From the NCBI RefSeq assembly GCF_008710705.1, contig NZ_VYRZ01000002.1:248001-312000 (forward strand): a DNA stretch of 64,000 nucleotides. The letters are read 5' to 3'. Position 1 is the stretch's first letter; every line of letters starts with the position of its first letter. This document shows positions 44,239 to 55,582 of the stretch, in pieces. This DNA comes from Microbacterium radiodurans. GTDB lineage: Bacteria > Actinomycetota > Actinomycetes > Actinomycetales > Microbacteriaceae. Below the pieces are notes generated by a model that was given only the letters and a program-made list of their open reading frames with translations, ran no database searches and was not told the DNA's origin. The translations under genes and the position numbers were made by a program.

Positions 44239-44712
44239 ATGGCAAGCCACGATTCCGTCGACCTCGCACTTCTCGATGCGCTGGCGGACGATCCCCGAGC
44301 GACCGTCGTCGCCCTCTCGGAACGACTCAGGATGTCGCGCAACACCATCCAGGCGCGCATGACACGGCTCGAGCGTTCGGGCGCGTTCCTGTCGTACGAA
44401 CGCTCGATCTCGACGCGCTCGCTCGGGTTCCCGATCGAGGCCCTGGTGAGCGTCGTGCTGCGCCAGCCGGACCTCCCCCGGATCGCGGCCGAGCTCGAGC
44501 TGATCCCCGAGGTGATCCAGGCTCAGGGCCTCAGCGGCCAGGTCGACCTGATGGTGCGCGTCGTGGCGCGTGACACCCAGCATCTCTTCGCGATCGATGC
44601 ACGCATCCTCGCGATCGACGGCGTCGAGCGCACCGAGACCTCGCTCATCATGGACGAGGTGATCTCGCATCGCGTCCGCCCGCTGCTGGAACAGGGTCGT
44701 CGACAGAGCTGA
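44239..44712 (+). CDS. Lrp/AsnC family transcription regulator
   Basis: The 157-residue protein has an N-terminal helix-turn-helix (VVALSERLRMSRNTIQARMTRL, about 24-45) and a C-terminal RAM ligand-binding domain (about 70-145). GLSGQVDLMVRVVARD forms the family hallmark before the amino acid pocket. Such proteins sense amino acids. Its 3' end overlaps the convergent DMT exporter gene by 65 bases. The ATG at 44239 is preferred over the frame opening at 44221 because the -10 box lies between them. Confidence 0.9.
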   Translation: MASHDSVDLALLDALADDPRATVVALSERLRMSRNTIQARMTRLERSGAFLSYERSISTRSLGFPIEALVSVVLRQPDLPRIAAELELIPEVIQAQGLSGQVDLMVRVVARDTQHLFAIDARILAIDGVERTETSLIMDEVISHRVRPLLEQGRRQS

Positions 44713-45682
44713 GCACCGTCGATTCCGCGGGATCGAGTCGGACGAGGACGACCCCGATCAGGATGAGCGCGCCGCCGAGGAACTGCACCGGAGCCGGCGC
44801 CTCGTTCAGCAGAAGCCACGCGAACCCGAGGGCGAAGAGCACCTCGGACAGCCCGATGAAGGATGCCAGCCGTGACCCCGTCCGGGGGACGGCCGTGACG
44901 CCGAGGGCGTAAGCGATGCCGGTCGCCGTTCCGACCCAGACGAGCACGAGCAGGGGCGGGACGTCGAGCCCGAGAACGGGCGCGAGGGCGCCGTCGACGG
45001 CGAACGGCAGGATGCCGGTGAGCAGCAGCAGCCCGATCGCGGCGGTCGCGACGACCATGCCGCCCGCGGCGAGCACCAGCGGCGGCAGCGCGTCGCCGGT
45101 TCGCTCGGCCATGACGAAGTAGACGCAGGTGCAGACGGCGGCCCCGAGGGCGAGGACGGTGCCCCAGGAGTCGAAGCGCGCCCCCGCGATGTCGACGACC
45201 AGCACGAGACCGAGCATCGCGACGACCGTGCCGGCCATCACGACGCGAGACGGGCGACGGCGGGTGCGCAGCCACACCCAGGCGACGAGGAGCACGGGGG
45301 CCAGGTACTGGATGAGGAGTGCGACGGCCACCGGCATCCGCTGCATCGCCGAGAAGTAGAACAGCTGACATCCCACGACCGGCATGAGGCCGAAAGCGAG
45401 GAACGAGAGCCCGTGCCGGCGGAACAGTCCGCGCTCTCGGGCGACGGCTCGAATGAGGAACGGCGAGAGGATGAGCGCCGCCATCCCGATGCGCACGAGG
45501 AGCGCCGTGCCGAGCGTCCACCCGTTCTCGAGGAGCGGCTTGACGAGCGGGCCGCTGGATGAGAACGCCAGAGCTGATGCGACGGCCATCGCCATACCGG
45601 CGGAGCGCCGACCCGCCGACAGCTGCCGAGGGACGTCGAGCGGAGCCGGGATGATGGGGAGGGACGCGGTGGGGTTCGTCAT
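44648..45682 (-). CDS. EamA/DMT family transporter
   Basis: The 344-residue protein has ten predicted membrane helices in two EamA repeats (SGPLVKPLLENGW in the first, LSEVLFALGFAWLLLNEAP in the second). DMT carriers mostly export amino acids or metabolites. The C-terminal 30 residues are polar and are encoded in the overlap with the Lrp gene. I chose ATG 45682, which has CGAGGG five bases upstream; a GTG two codons earlier (45688) is possible. Divergent from the CGNR regulator gene, which may control it. Confidence 0.85.
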   Translation of the reverse strand: MTNPTASLPIIPAPLDVPRQLSAGRRSAGMAMAVASALAFSSSGPLVKPLLENGWTLGTALLVRIGMAALILSPFLIRAVARERGLFRRHGLSFLAFGLMPVVGCQLFYFSAMQRMPVAVALLIQYLAPVLLVAWVWLRTRRRPSRVVMAGTVVAMLGLVLVVDIAGARFDSWGTVLALGAAVCTCVYFVMAERTGDALPPLVLAAGGMVVATAAIGLLLLTGILPFAVDGALAPVLGLDVPPLLVLVWVGTATGIAYALGVTAVPRTGSRLASFIGLSEVLFALGFAWLLLNEAPAPVQFLGGALILIGVVLVRLDPAESTVLSSVDDPVPAAGGRDARSPRP

Positions 45683-45755
45683 GAGCACCCTCGATTGTCA
45701 GCAGTGAAAGTGATTACGCTAGTGACAGTAGCGGGACGGATTGTCAGGAGTCAAC

Positions 45756-46316
45756 ATGGTTTTCATCAATGACACGCAGCTGTCGCTGCGAGCGACGGCC
45801 GCCCTCGTCAACACGCTCCCCCGCACGTCGGCGGGAACGGCCGACACGCTGATCGAGCGCGCCGACCTCGACGACTTCCTCGCCGACTTCGCCTTCACCG
45901 GGGCGATCGTGCGCGACGACACCGAGCTGCAGGAGATCCGCGCCATCCGGCCGCGACTCCGTCGCCTGTGGGATCTGGAACGAGACGAAGCGGTCGAGCA
46001 CGTCAATGCGATGCTGCGGGACGGCGACGCTCAGCCGCAGCTCGTCATCCACGACGACTACGACTGGCACATCCACGCGACTCCCGGCGACGCTCCGCTG
46101 GCGACCCGCATCCTCGTCGAGGCCGCGATGGCCTTCGTCGACGTGATTCGCGCCGACGCCTACGACCGCGTCCGGGTGTGCGAGGCCGACGATTGCGCCG
46201 CCGTCTACGTGGACTTCTCGAAGAACGGCTCGAAGCGCTACTGCGACACCGGCAACTGCGGCAACCGCATGAACGTCATCGCGTATCGGCGCCGGAAGGC
46301 GGCAGGAACCGCCTGA
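45756..46316 (+). CDS. CGNR zinc-finger transcription regulator (ABATE domain)
   Basis: The 186-residue protein has an N-terminal helical ABATE domain (about 5-130) and a C-terminal zinc finger with CEADDCAAVYVDFSKN and RYCDTGNCGNRMNV, giving four cysteines and the CGNR box. A short basic tail follows. The family is predicted to be stress or sugar-responsive transcription factors. CAGGAG lies five bases before the ATG. It is divergent from the DMT gene and its last 41 bases overlap the convergent hydrolase gene. Confidence 0.88.
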   Translation: MVFINDTQLSLRATAALVNTLPRTSAGTADTLIERADLDDFLADFAFTGAIVRDDTELQEIRAIRPRLRRLWDLERDEAVEHVNAMLRDGDAQPQLVIHDDYDWHIHATPGDAPLATRILVEAAMAFVDVIRADAYDRVRVCEADDCAAVYVDFSKNGSKRYCDTGNCGNRMNVIAYRRRKAAGTA

Positions 46317-47175
46317 TCGCCGCGGCGGCCTCGGCCGGCGTCTCGTAGTGGATCAGGTGCCCCACGCCGTCGATCTCCACCAGCTCGGCATCGGGGAAGA
46401 GCGTGCGAAGGTGCCGCTCCGCCGCGATCGGCGTGATGTCGTCCTGAACGGCGGCGACGAGGAGCGTGGGCTGCGAGATGCTCGGCGCGAAGGCGCGCAC
46501 ATCATTCGAGACCGACGTTTTGAATGCATCGCGCAGCACGTCGCGGTCGGCGAAGCTCGAGAAGAAGGTGTCGTGCTGATCGTGCACGAATCGGCGGAGC
46601 GACGTGTCGCGGGTCTTGACCATGGCGAGGCTCATGACCCGCACGATCACCCGGTTGCGCAGCAGCGCCTCCCCTGCGCGACGCGGCAGGCGCGCACCGA
46701 GCGCGTAGTACCAGACGGCGAACCTCGTGAAGATGCCGCGCGGCCCCTCGAGCGCCGGTGCGCCGATCGGGTTGATGAGCACGAGGCGCGGAGTCGCGAG
46801 GCCCCCTGCCACCGCCGCTGCCGCGACGATCGAGCCGAACGAGTGGCCCACGACGACGGCGCCGGGTGCTGCGGCCGCGGCGAAGGCGGTCAGCCACTCC
46901 GCGTATGCCGCGAGATCGTGGGTGCGTCCCGGCAGCGGCGGGGTCTCGCCGAAGCCGGGCAGATCCGGCATCACGACGCGCACGTCGCCGAGATGGGCCA
47001 CGACCGGCTCGAGTCCGTGGTGCTCACCGCGGAAGCCGTGAACGGCGAGGAGCGTCAGCGGGGCGTCGCTGCGCCCGTAGACCCAGTAGGCCGTCATCGC
47101 GCCCAGCACGTCCGCCTCGCGCCGTTCGACCGGGATGCGCGAGAGACGGTCTGCGTAGGGCGAGGGCGAAGACAC
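46276..47175 (-). CDS. Alpha/beta hydrolase
   Basis: The 299-residue protein has the oxyanion strand LLAVHGFRGEHHG, nucleophile Ser in VVVGHSFGSIVAAA (about residue 112), Asp in QDDITPI and His in IDGVGHLIHYETPAEA. It is a complete alpha/beta hydrolase with a helical cap. No signal peptide is present. Substrate unknown. The GTG lies six bases after TAGACT. Confidence 0.88.
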   Translation of the reverse strand: MSSPSPYADRLSRIPVERREADVLGAMTAYWVYGRSDAPLTLLAVHGFRGEHHGLEPVVAHLGDVRVVMPDLPGFGETPPLPGRTHDLAAYAEWLTAFAAAAAPGAVVVGHSFGSIVAAAAVAGGLATPRLVLINPIGAPALEGPRGIFTRFAVWYYALGARLPRRAGEALLRNRVIVRVMSLAMVKTRDTSLRRFVHDQHDTFFSSFADRDVLRDAFKTSVSNDVRAFAPSISQPTLLVAAVQDDITPIAAERHLRTLFPDAELVEIDGVGHLIHYETPAEAAAAIRRFLPPSGADTR

Positions 47176-47181
47176 GCTTCG

Positions 47182-47187
47182 AGTCTA
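47182..47187 (-). promoter_or_regulatory. -10 box of the alpha/beta hydrolase gene (TAGACT), leaderless
   Basis: TAGACT on the minus strand lies six bases before the GTG at 47175. Confidence 0.6.
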
Positions 47188-47228
47188 CGGATGCGGCGCG
47201 CCCCCGCAGCGGTGTCGGCGGGGCGTCC

Positions 47229-47234
47229 TAGCCT
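47229..47234 (+). promoter_or_regulatory. -10 box of the exonuclease gene (TAGCCT), leaderless
   Basis: TAGCCT lies six bases before the GTG at 47241. Confidence 0.6.
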
Positions 47235-47240
47235 CGGAAC

Positions 47241-48002
47241 GTGGAATCCGACCGCGCCCGACCCGACCCGCTGCCGGCTCTCGTCGACGAACAGCTCGAC
47301 CTCTGGCCGGTCGAGGCGCCGGGGTGGTGCCGGCTCGTCGGGGTGTTCGACCTCGAGACGACCGGGGTCGACGTCACGTCGGACCGTATCGTCACGGCGC
47401 ACGTCGGCCTGCTCGATGCCGAGGGCGGCGCCGTCAGCGCGCAGACCTGGTTGGCCGATCCCGGGGTCGACATCCCCGACGCCGCCGCCGCGATCCACGG
47501 CATCACGACCGAACGCGCCCGATGCGAGGGACGCCCCGTGGGAGAGGTCGTGTCGGAGGTGGTGACGGCTCTTCGCGGACTCTTCGACGCGGGCATCCCC
47601 GTCGTCGCCTACAACGCGCCGTTCGACTTCTCCCTGCTCAAGTACGAGGCGCTCCGCCACGGCATCGAGCCCATCCTCGACCCCTCGCCCGTCATCGACC
47701 CGCTCGTGATCGACAAGCGCTACGACCGCTACCGACGGGGCAAGCGAACGCTCGCGGTCGTCGCCGAGCATTACGCGGTCCTCCTCATGGGCGCGCACGA
47801 AGCCGCGGCCGACGCCATCGCGGCGGGCCGCGTGGCCCAAGTGCTCGCGACGCGGTTCGCCGACGGGCTGCCGCCCTCGGCTGCAGAGCTCCACACCCGG
47901 CAGATCGGGTGGGCGCGCGCTCAGGCGGCGAGCCTGAGCGAGTACTTCGTCAGCATCGGACGTCTCGACGCCGAGATCGACGGCGCCTGGCCCATCCGCT
48001 GA
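47241..48002 (+). CDS. DnaQ-like 3'-5' exonuclease (DEDDh)
   Basis: The 253-residue protein has ExoI VFDLETTGVDVTSDRI (Asp and Glu), ExoII VVAYNAPFDFSLL (Asp) and ExoIII GAHEAAADAIAAG (His and Asp), so all five DEDDh residues are present. It resembles the proofreading epsilon family but stands alone, so it may act in DNA repair or RNA processing; some genomes label it polymerase III epsilon subunit. The C-terminal 50 residues are helical. It is followed by a hairpin shared with leuA. Confidence 0.9.
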   Translation: MESDRARPDPLPALVDEQLDLWPVEAPGWCRLVGVFDLETTGVDVTSDRIVTAHVGLLDAEGGAVSAQTWLADPGVDIPDAAAAIHGITTERARCEGRPVGEVVSEVVTALRGLFDAGIPVVAYNAPFDFSLLKYEALRHGIEPILDPSPVIDPLVIDKRYDRYRRGKRTLAVVAEHYAVLLMGAHEAAADAIAAGRVAQVLATRFADGLPPSAAELHTRQIGWARAQAASLSEYFVSIGRLDAEIDGAWPIR

Positions 48003-48032
48003 GCCGGCGGTGCTCACGAGCTCATCACGACG

Positions 48033-48067
48033 AGGAGGGCGGCCATCGCGATGATGACCGCCCTCCT
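48033..48067. terminator. Bidirectional hairpin between the exonuclease gene and leuA
   Basis: AGGAGGGCGG pairs exactly with CCGCCCTCCT around a 15-base loop that can itself pair (CATCGCGATG). It lies between convergent genes. Confidence 0.7.
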
Positions 48068-48082
48068 GCGCATAGATCCTGG

Positions 48083-50659
<2,577 letters not shown>

Positions 50660-50663
<4 letters not shown>

Positions 50664-51556
50664 AAGCCCAGCCGCCCCAGCTGCTTGGGGTCGCGCTGCC
50701 ATTCCTTGGCGACCCGCACGCGCAGCGACAGGAAGACACGGGTCCCGACGAGCGGCTCGATCTGCGTGCGCGCACGGGCGCCGACGTCACGCAGGCGGCT
50801 GCCGCCGCGACCGATGATGATCGCCTTCTGGCTGTCGCGCTCGACGACGATGTTCGCGAACACGTCGGTGAGGTCGGAGTCCTCGCGCCGCGACAGGTCC
50901 TCGATGGTCACCGCGATGGAGTGCGGCAGTTCGTCGCGGACGCCGTCGAGGGCGGCCTCGCGGATGATCTCCGCGATCCGGTCCTCGGTCGACTCGTCGG
51001 TCACGATGTCGTCGGGATAGAGCGCGGGTCCTGCGGGCATGAGGCCGAGCAGCTCGTCCGAGAGGATGTCGAGCTGGTCGGTGGTCACAGCCGAGAGCGG
51101 GATCACGGCGGCCCAGTCCTCCCGGAGGCTGTCGACCTCCATGAGGCGCTCCATGATCTCGTCGCGGGATGCGATGTCGGTCTTGGTGACGATCGCCACC
51201 TTCTTCGCGCGCGGGTATCCGTCGAGCGACGCCGCGATGCGCCGGTCTCCGGGGCCGACCTTGTCGACGGCGGGGACGAGGAACCCGATGACGTCGACAT
51301 CGCCCAGCACCTGCTCGACGAGATCGTTGAGGCGCTGCCCCAGCAGGGTGCGAGGCTTGTGGATGCCGGGGGTGTCGACGATCACGAGCTGCCCGGTGGG
51401 ACGGTTCAGGATGCCGCGGATCGCCCGGCGCGTCGTCTGCGGCTTGTCGCTGGTGATCGCGACCTTCTCGCCGACGAGCGCGTTCGTGAGCGTCGACTTG
51501 CCCACGTTGGGCCGGCCGACGAAGGTGACGAAGCCGGAACGGTGGGGGTGGGTCAT
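50660..51556 (-). CDS. era: GTPase Era
   Basis: The 298-residue GTPase assists 16S rRNA maturation and 30S assembly. The G domain has GRPNVGKST (14-22), DTPG, and TKTD; the C-terminal KH domain includes ERDSQKAIIIGRGGSRLRDV, which contacts the 3' end of 16S rRNA. The ATG overlaps the CNNM stop as ATGA. It is the last gene of the HIT-phoH-ybeY-CNNM-era operon. Confidence 0.97.
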
Positions 51557-52875
51557 CTCTGCTCTCCCTGGGATGCGACGCGGATCGATCCGGTCGAGGT
51601 GGTGGCGGTGTCGTCGTCCTCGAGCGGCGCGCGCTCGACGAAGACCGTCGCGAGGCCCCGGCCGCGTCCCCGCGAGGCGCCTCCGGTGATGCGGAGTCCC
51701 GAGACGACGACGCTCGCGCCCGGCAGCGGGATCCGCCCGAGGCTCTTGCCGAGCAGACCGCCGATGGAATCGATGTCGTCGTCTTCGAGCTCGAGGCCGA
51801 ACAGATCGCCGACCTCGTCGAGGCCGAGGCGGGCGCTCACGCGGTATCGCCCCGGCTGCAGTTCGACGACCTCGGCGGCACCGCGGTCGTACTCGTCGGC
51901 GATCTCGCCCACGAGCTCTTCGATCAGGTCCTCGAGCGTGATGAGGCCGGCGACCCCGCCGTACTCGTCGATGACGAGGCAGACGTGGACGGCATCCTTC
52001 TTCATCTGCTGGAGCAGGGTCTCGGCGCGCATCGACTCCGGGACGAAGACCGCGGCACGCGCGACCTGGCCGACGGGCACATCCCGCCACCCGCGAGCCT
52101 CGGCGTAGGAGAACTGAACGAGATCCTTCAGGTAGACGACGCCGACGATGTCGTCGTGCTCGTCATCGGTGACCGGCACCCGCGAGACCCCGCGCTCGAG
52201 GAACAGGGCCATGGCCTCGTGCGTCGTGGCGGTCTGCGGAACGGTGACCATGTCGGTGCGGGGCACCATCACGGTCCGGACGAAGGTGTCGGTGAAGTCG
52301 AACACCGAGTGGATGAGATCGCGGTCGTCCGCCTCGATGAGGTCCTGCGAGGCGGCCTCGTCGACCATGCTGAGAAGCTGCTCTTCCGAGGCGAAGGACG
52401 TGCTGCGCGAGATTCCCGGGGTCACACGATTGCCCACGATGACGAGGAGGTGCGCGAGCGGACCGAGGAAGAGGCGGGCGCCCCGCACGATCGGGGCGCA
52501 GGCGATCAGCAGGCCGCGCGCATGCTGGCGTCCGACCGAGCGCGGGCTCGCGCCGACGAGGACGAACGAGACGGCGGTCATGAGGAGCGCGGCGACGAGG
52601 ATCGCCCACCAGAGGTTCTGGAGCGCGATCGTGAGAGCGGCGGTCACGAACACCGCTGCGGTCGATTCGGTCAGGATGCGGATGAAGACGACCGCATTTC
52701 CGTGCGCCGCCGGATCGTCGGCGATCCGACGCAGCGCCGCCGCGTTCCGGCCGCGTTCGGCCCAATCCCCGAGGTCGGCTCGGGAGGTGACGCCCAGCGC
52801 CGCGTCGAGCGCCGCCATCAGACCCCCGAGAGCCACCAGGAGGACGGCGCCGAGGGCGAGGACGAGTTCGGTCAC
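51553..52875 (-). CDS. CNNM/CorC family membrane protein (hemolysin-like)
   Basis: The 440-residue protein has an N-terminal CNNM domain with four hydrophobic segments (about 1-150), two CBS domains (MVPRTDMVTVPQ to DLVQFSYAE, and PESMRAETLLQQMKKDAVH to LEDLIEELVGEI) and a CorC_HlyC C-terminal domain. Members are magnesium/cobalt-linked transporters or efflux aids. GTG start overlaps the ybeY stop as GTGA. The gene is a regular neighbour of ybeY and era. Confidence 0.92.
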   Translation of the reverse strand: MTELVLALGAVLLVALGGLMAALDAALGVTSRADLGDWAERGRNAAALRRIADDPAAHGNAVVFIRILTESTAAVFVTAALTIALQNLWWAILVAALLMTAVSFVLVGASPRSVGRQHARGLLIACAPIVRGARLFLGPLAHLLVIVGNRVTPGISRSTSFASEEQLLSMVDEAASQDLIEADDRDLIHSVFDFTDTFVRTVMVPRTDMVTVPQTATTHEAMALFLERGVSRVPVTDDEHDDIVGVVYLKDLVQFSYAEARGWRDVPVGQVARAAVFVPESMRAETLLQQMKKDAVHVCLVIDEYGGVAGLITLEDLIEELVGEIADEYDRGAAEVVELQPGRYRVSARLGLDEVGDLFGLELEDDDIDSIGGLLGKSLGRIPLPGASVVVSGLRITGGASRGRGRGLATVFVERAPLEDDDTATTSTGSIRVASQGEQR

Positions 52876-53336
52876 GACCGGCGGCGCTCGCTGGCGCCGA
52901 AGGCCGCGATGAGCTCGCGCTGGAGCCCGAACATCTCGCGCTCCTCGTCGGGCTCGGCATGGTCGTACCCGAGCAGGTGCAGCAGCCCGTGCGTGGTGAG
53001 GAGGACGAGCTCGTCGAGCGTCGTGTGCCGCGCGGCCTGGGCCTGCGTCTCGGCCACCTGGGGGCACAGCACGATGTCGCCGAGGAGCCCGGGCGGGGTC
53101 GGCGCCTCCTCGGTGCCGGGCCGCAGCTCGTCCATCGGGAAGCTGAGGACGTCGGTGGGTCCCGGTTCGTCCATCCACTGCACGTGGAGCGACTCCATCG
53201 CACCCTCGTCGACCAGCAGGATCGCCAGATCGGCGTCGGCGCTCACGTTCAGCTGCGCGAGGTTGTGCTCGGTCAGGCGCAGCAGCACCGTCTCGTCGAC
53301 CTCGACGCCGGATTCGTTCGTGATCTCGATCGTCAT
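52872..53336 (-). CDS. ybeY: Endoribonuclease YbeY
   Basis: The 154-residue metalloenzyme takes part in 16S rRNA 3' end maturation and ribosome quality control. The zinc motif THGLLHLLGYDH carries His116, His120 and His126. PTDVLSFPMDE (60-70) is the other hallmark. ATG overlaps the phoH stop as ATGA, as in most bacteria with this operon. Confidence 0.96.
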   Translation of the reverse strand: MTIEITNESGVEVDETVLLRLTEHNLAQLNVSADADLAILLVDEGAMESLHVQWMDEPGPTDVLSFPMDELRPGTEEAPTPPGLLGDIVLCPQVAETQAQAARHTTLDELVLLTTHGLLHLLGYDHAEPDEEREMFGLQRELIAAFGASERRRS

Positions 53337-54445
53337 GATGAGCGTCCTCGTTTCGGGAGACGGTCGCGCGGCCCGGCCGGGCGCGCGCTCGAGCGCCGCT
53401 CGGCGCGATTGGCGAACTCGGTCGCTTCGTCGCGCTCGCGCCGGGAGGCGAGACGCTGCTCGTCGTACTCGCTGTACGCGTCGACGATGCGGCCCACGAG
53501 CGTGTGACGGACGACATCGTCGCTCGTCAGGGTCGCGAAGTGGATGTCGTCGACGTTCTTGAGCACCCGGGTGACCGTGCGCAGTCCGGATGCACCCTGC
53601 GGCAGGTCGACCTGCGTGATGTCGCCGGTCACGACCATCCGGGTGCCGAACCCGAGGCGTGTGAGGAACATCTTCATCTGCTCGGGCGTCGTGTTCTGCG
53701 CCTCGTCGAGCACCACGAAGGAATCGTTCAGCGTGCGACCGCGCATGTAGGCCAGCGGCGCGACCTCGATCGTGCCGGTCGCCATGAGCTTCGGCACGAG
53801 CTCGGGGTCGAGCATCTCGTTGAGGGCGTCGTAGAGCGGGCGGAGGTACGGGTCGATCTTGTCGGTCAGCGTGCCCGGCAGGAACCCGAGACGCTCGCCG
53901 GCTTCGACGGCGGGCCGGGTCAGGATGATGCGATTGACCTCTTTGCGCTGCAGCGCCTGGACCGCCTTCGCCATCGCGAGATAGGTCTTGCCCGTGCCGG
54001 CGGGGCCGATGCCGAACACGATCGTGTTCTCATCGATCGAGTCGACATACGCCTTCTGCCCCAGGGTCTTCGGCCGGATGACGCGCCCGCGTGACGACAG
54101 GATCGCCTCACCGAGCACCTCGGAGGGCCGCAGGCCATCGTCGCCGGACCGTCGCTGCAGGATGCGGCTGCTCGTCGTCACGTCGCTCGGGTCGAGACCC
54201 TGGCCCGCCCGCGCCATCGCGATGAGCTCGTCGACGAGCGATCGCGCTGCGGAGACGGCGTCGGCCGAACCCGTGAGGGTGATCTCGTTCCCGCGCACCA
54301 GCACGTCGACGTCGGGATGCTCCCGCTCGACGACCCGGAGCAGCCGGTCCTGCGGGCCGAGGAGCTGCACCATCGCGACTCCGTCGGCGAGGATCGTGGC
54401 GACGGTCGGCTCGGACGCGCCGGAGTGCTCGGACGCCTCAGGCAC
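53333..54445 (-). CDS. PhoH family ATPase
   Basis: The 370-residue protein has a small N-terminal KH-like region (LVRGNEITLTGSADAVSAA) and a PhoH ATPase domain with Walker A GPAGTGKT (147-154) and Walker B FVVLDEAQNT. The C-terminal 50 residues are basic and disordered. PhoH is thought to act with YbeY in RNA processing as an RNA helicase-like ATPase. The GTG start overlaps the HIT gene by eight bases. Confidence 0.94.
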   Translation of the reverse strand: MPEASEHSGASEPTVATILADGVAMVQLLGPQDRLLRVVEREHPDVDVLVRGNEITLTGSADAVSAARSLVDELIAMARAGQGLDPSDVTTSSRILQRRSGDDGLRPSEVLGEAILSSRGRVIRPKTLGQKAYVDSIDENTIVFGIGPAGTGKTYLAMAKAVQALQRKEVNRIILTRPAVEAGERLGFLPGTLTDKIDPYLRPLYDALNEMLDPELVPKLMATGTIEVAPLAYMRGRTLNDSFVVLDEAQNTTPEQMKMFLTRLGFGTRMVVTGDITQVDLPQGASGLRTVTRVLKNVDDIHFATLTSDDVVRHTLVGRIVDAYSEYDEQRLASRRERDEATEFANRAERRSSARPAGPRDRLPKRGRSS

Positions 54446-54785
54446 CGAGGCTCCCTTCTGCCAGGTTCCCGGCCAGCACGTGGGCGTGGACGTGGAAAAC
54501 GGTCTGTCCGGCGCCGGCGCCGGTGTTGAAGACGAGTCGGAAATCCCCGTCGGCGTGCTCGGCCGCGACGGCGTTGGCGAGTCCGACGAGCTCGGTGAGC
54601 AGGTCGGGATCGCCGGCCGCCAGCTCCACGACGTTGCGGTAGCGCTCGGTCTTGGGGATCACGAGCAGGTGCACGGGAGCCTGCGGTGCGATGTCGCGGA
54701 TCGCGAACACGTTCTCGGTCTCGGCGATGATCTCCGACGGAATCTCGCCCGTCAGGATGCGTGTGAAGACGGACGGCTCAGACAT
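54438..54785 (-). CDS. HIT family nucleotide hydrolase
   Basis: The 115-residue HIT protein (HINT type) has the catalytic HVHAHVL with His98, His100 and His102, and the phosphate-loop FNTGAGAGQTVFH. It hydrolyses AMP-lysine-like or AMP-NH2 substrates. It leads the ribosome maturation operon. The ATG lies six bases after TAGACT. Confidence 0.95.
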   Translation of the reverse strand: MSEPSVFTRILTGEIPSEIIAETENVFAIRDIAPQAPVHLLVIPKTERYRNVVELAAGDPDLLTELVGLANAVAAEHADGDFRLVFNTGAGAGQTVFHVHAHVLAGNLAEGSLGA

Positions 54786-54791
54786 GCTCCC

Positions 54792-54797
54792 AGTCTA
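54792..54797 (-). promoter_or_regulatory. -10 box of the HIT-phoH-ybeY-CNNM-era operon (TAGACT), leaderless
   Basis: TAGACT on the minus strand lies six bases before the ATG at 54785. Confidence 0.6.
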
Positions 54798-54845
54798 TCC
54801 GCGGCGTCGCCGCGGCGGCCGTTCGACGCTGCCGCTCGCGCGCCG

Positions 54846-55580
54846 TCACCACCGGCCGAGCCGGAGATTGAGGGCGACGATCGCGGCGGCACCGGCCGTG
54901 GACGTGCGCAGCACGGTCGAACCGAGTCGGACGCTCTCGGCCCCGGCGGCCGCCAGTGCCGCAGACTCCTCGGCCGCGATCCCGCCCTCGGGACCGACGA
55001 CGAGCACGATGTCGCGGGCATCCACCGGGTCGTGGGGGGCGCTGCCGAGCGTCGTCGACGCGTAAGGGTCGAGGAGCATCATCCTGCTCCGGCCGGCGAG
55101 CTCCACGAGCCCGTCCAGCCGAACCGGCTCCCGCACGGTCGGCACCCATGCGCGGTGAGCCTGCTTCGCGGCTTCGCGCACGATGGTCGACCACCGCGCG
55201 ACGCCCTTGGCCTCTTTGCCGTCCCAGCGCGAGACGCTGCGCGCCGCCTGCCAGGGGACGATCTCGGCGACTCCGAGCTCCGTCGCGGCCTGGACCGCCA
55301 GCTCGTCGCGATCACCCTTCGCGAGGGCCTGGACGAGCACGATGCGCGGGTTGTCGTCGGCGATGTCGGCACGCCGCAGGACGCGCACGACGACCTCGCG
55401 CGGCGACGCCGACACGACCACGGCCGTGAGCCACGCGCCGCGACCGTCGCCGAGCGTCACCTCCTCATCGATGCGGATGCGGCGCACCGCCGCCGCGTGG
55501 TGCGCCTCGGTCCCGGTCAGCGTCACCTCGTCGCCCGCACTCGCGCGTGCTGCGTCGTCGGCGAGGAAGTGCAGCGCCAC
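54846..55580 (-). CDS. rsmE: 16S rRNA (uridine1498-N3)-methyltransferase RsmE
   Basis: The 244-residue SPOUT enzyme methylates U1498 of 16S rRNA. It has a PUA-like N-terminal domain (VTLTGTEAHHAAAVRRIR) and the knotted domain with VLVQALAKGDRDELAVQAAT, VLVVGPEGGIAAEES and LGSTVLRTSTAGAAAI. GTG start lies two bases after the dnaJ stop, so it belongs to the hrcA-dnaJ operon. Confidence 0.95.
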   Translation of the reverse strand: MALHFLADDAARASAGDEVTLTGTEAHHAAAVRRIRIDEEVTLGDGRGAWLTAVVVSASPREVVVRVLRRADIADDNPRIVLVQALAKGDRDELAVQAATELGVAEIVPWQAARSVSRWDGKEAKGVARWSTIVREAAKQAHRAWVPTVREPVRLDGLVELAGRSRMMLLDPYASTTLGSAPHDPVDARDIVLVVGPEGGIAAEESAALAAAGAESVRLGSTVLRTSTAGAAAIVALNLRLGRW

Positions 55581-55582
55581 GA

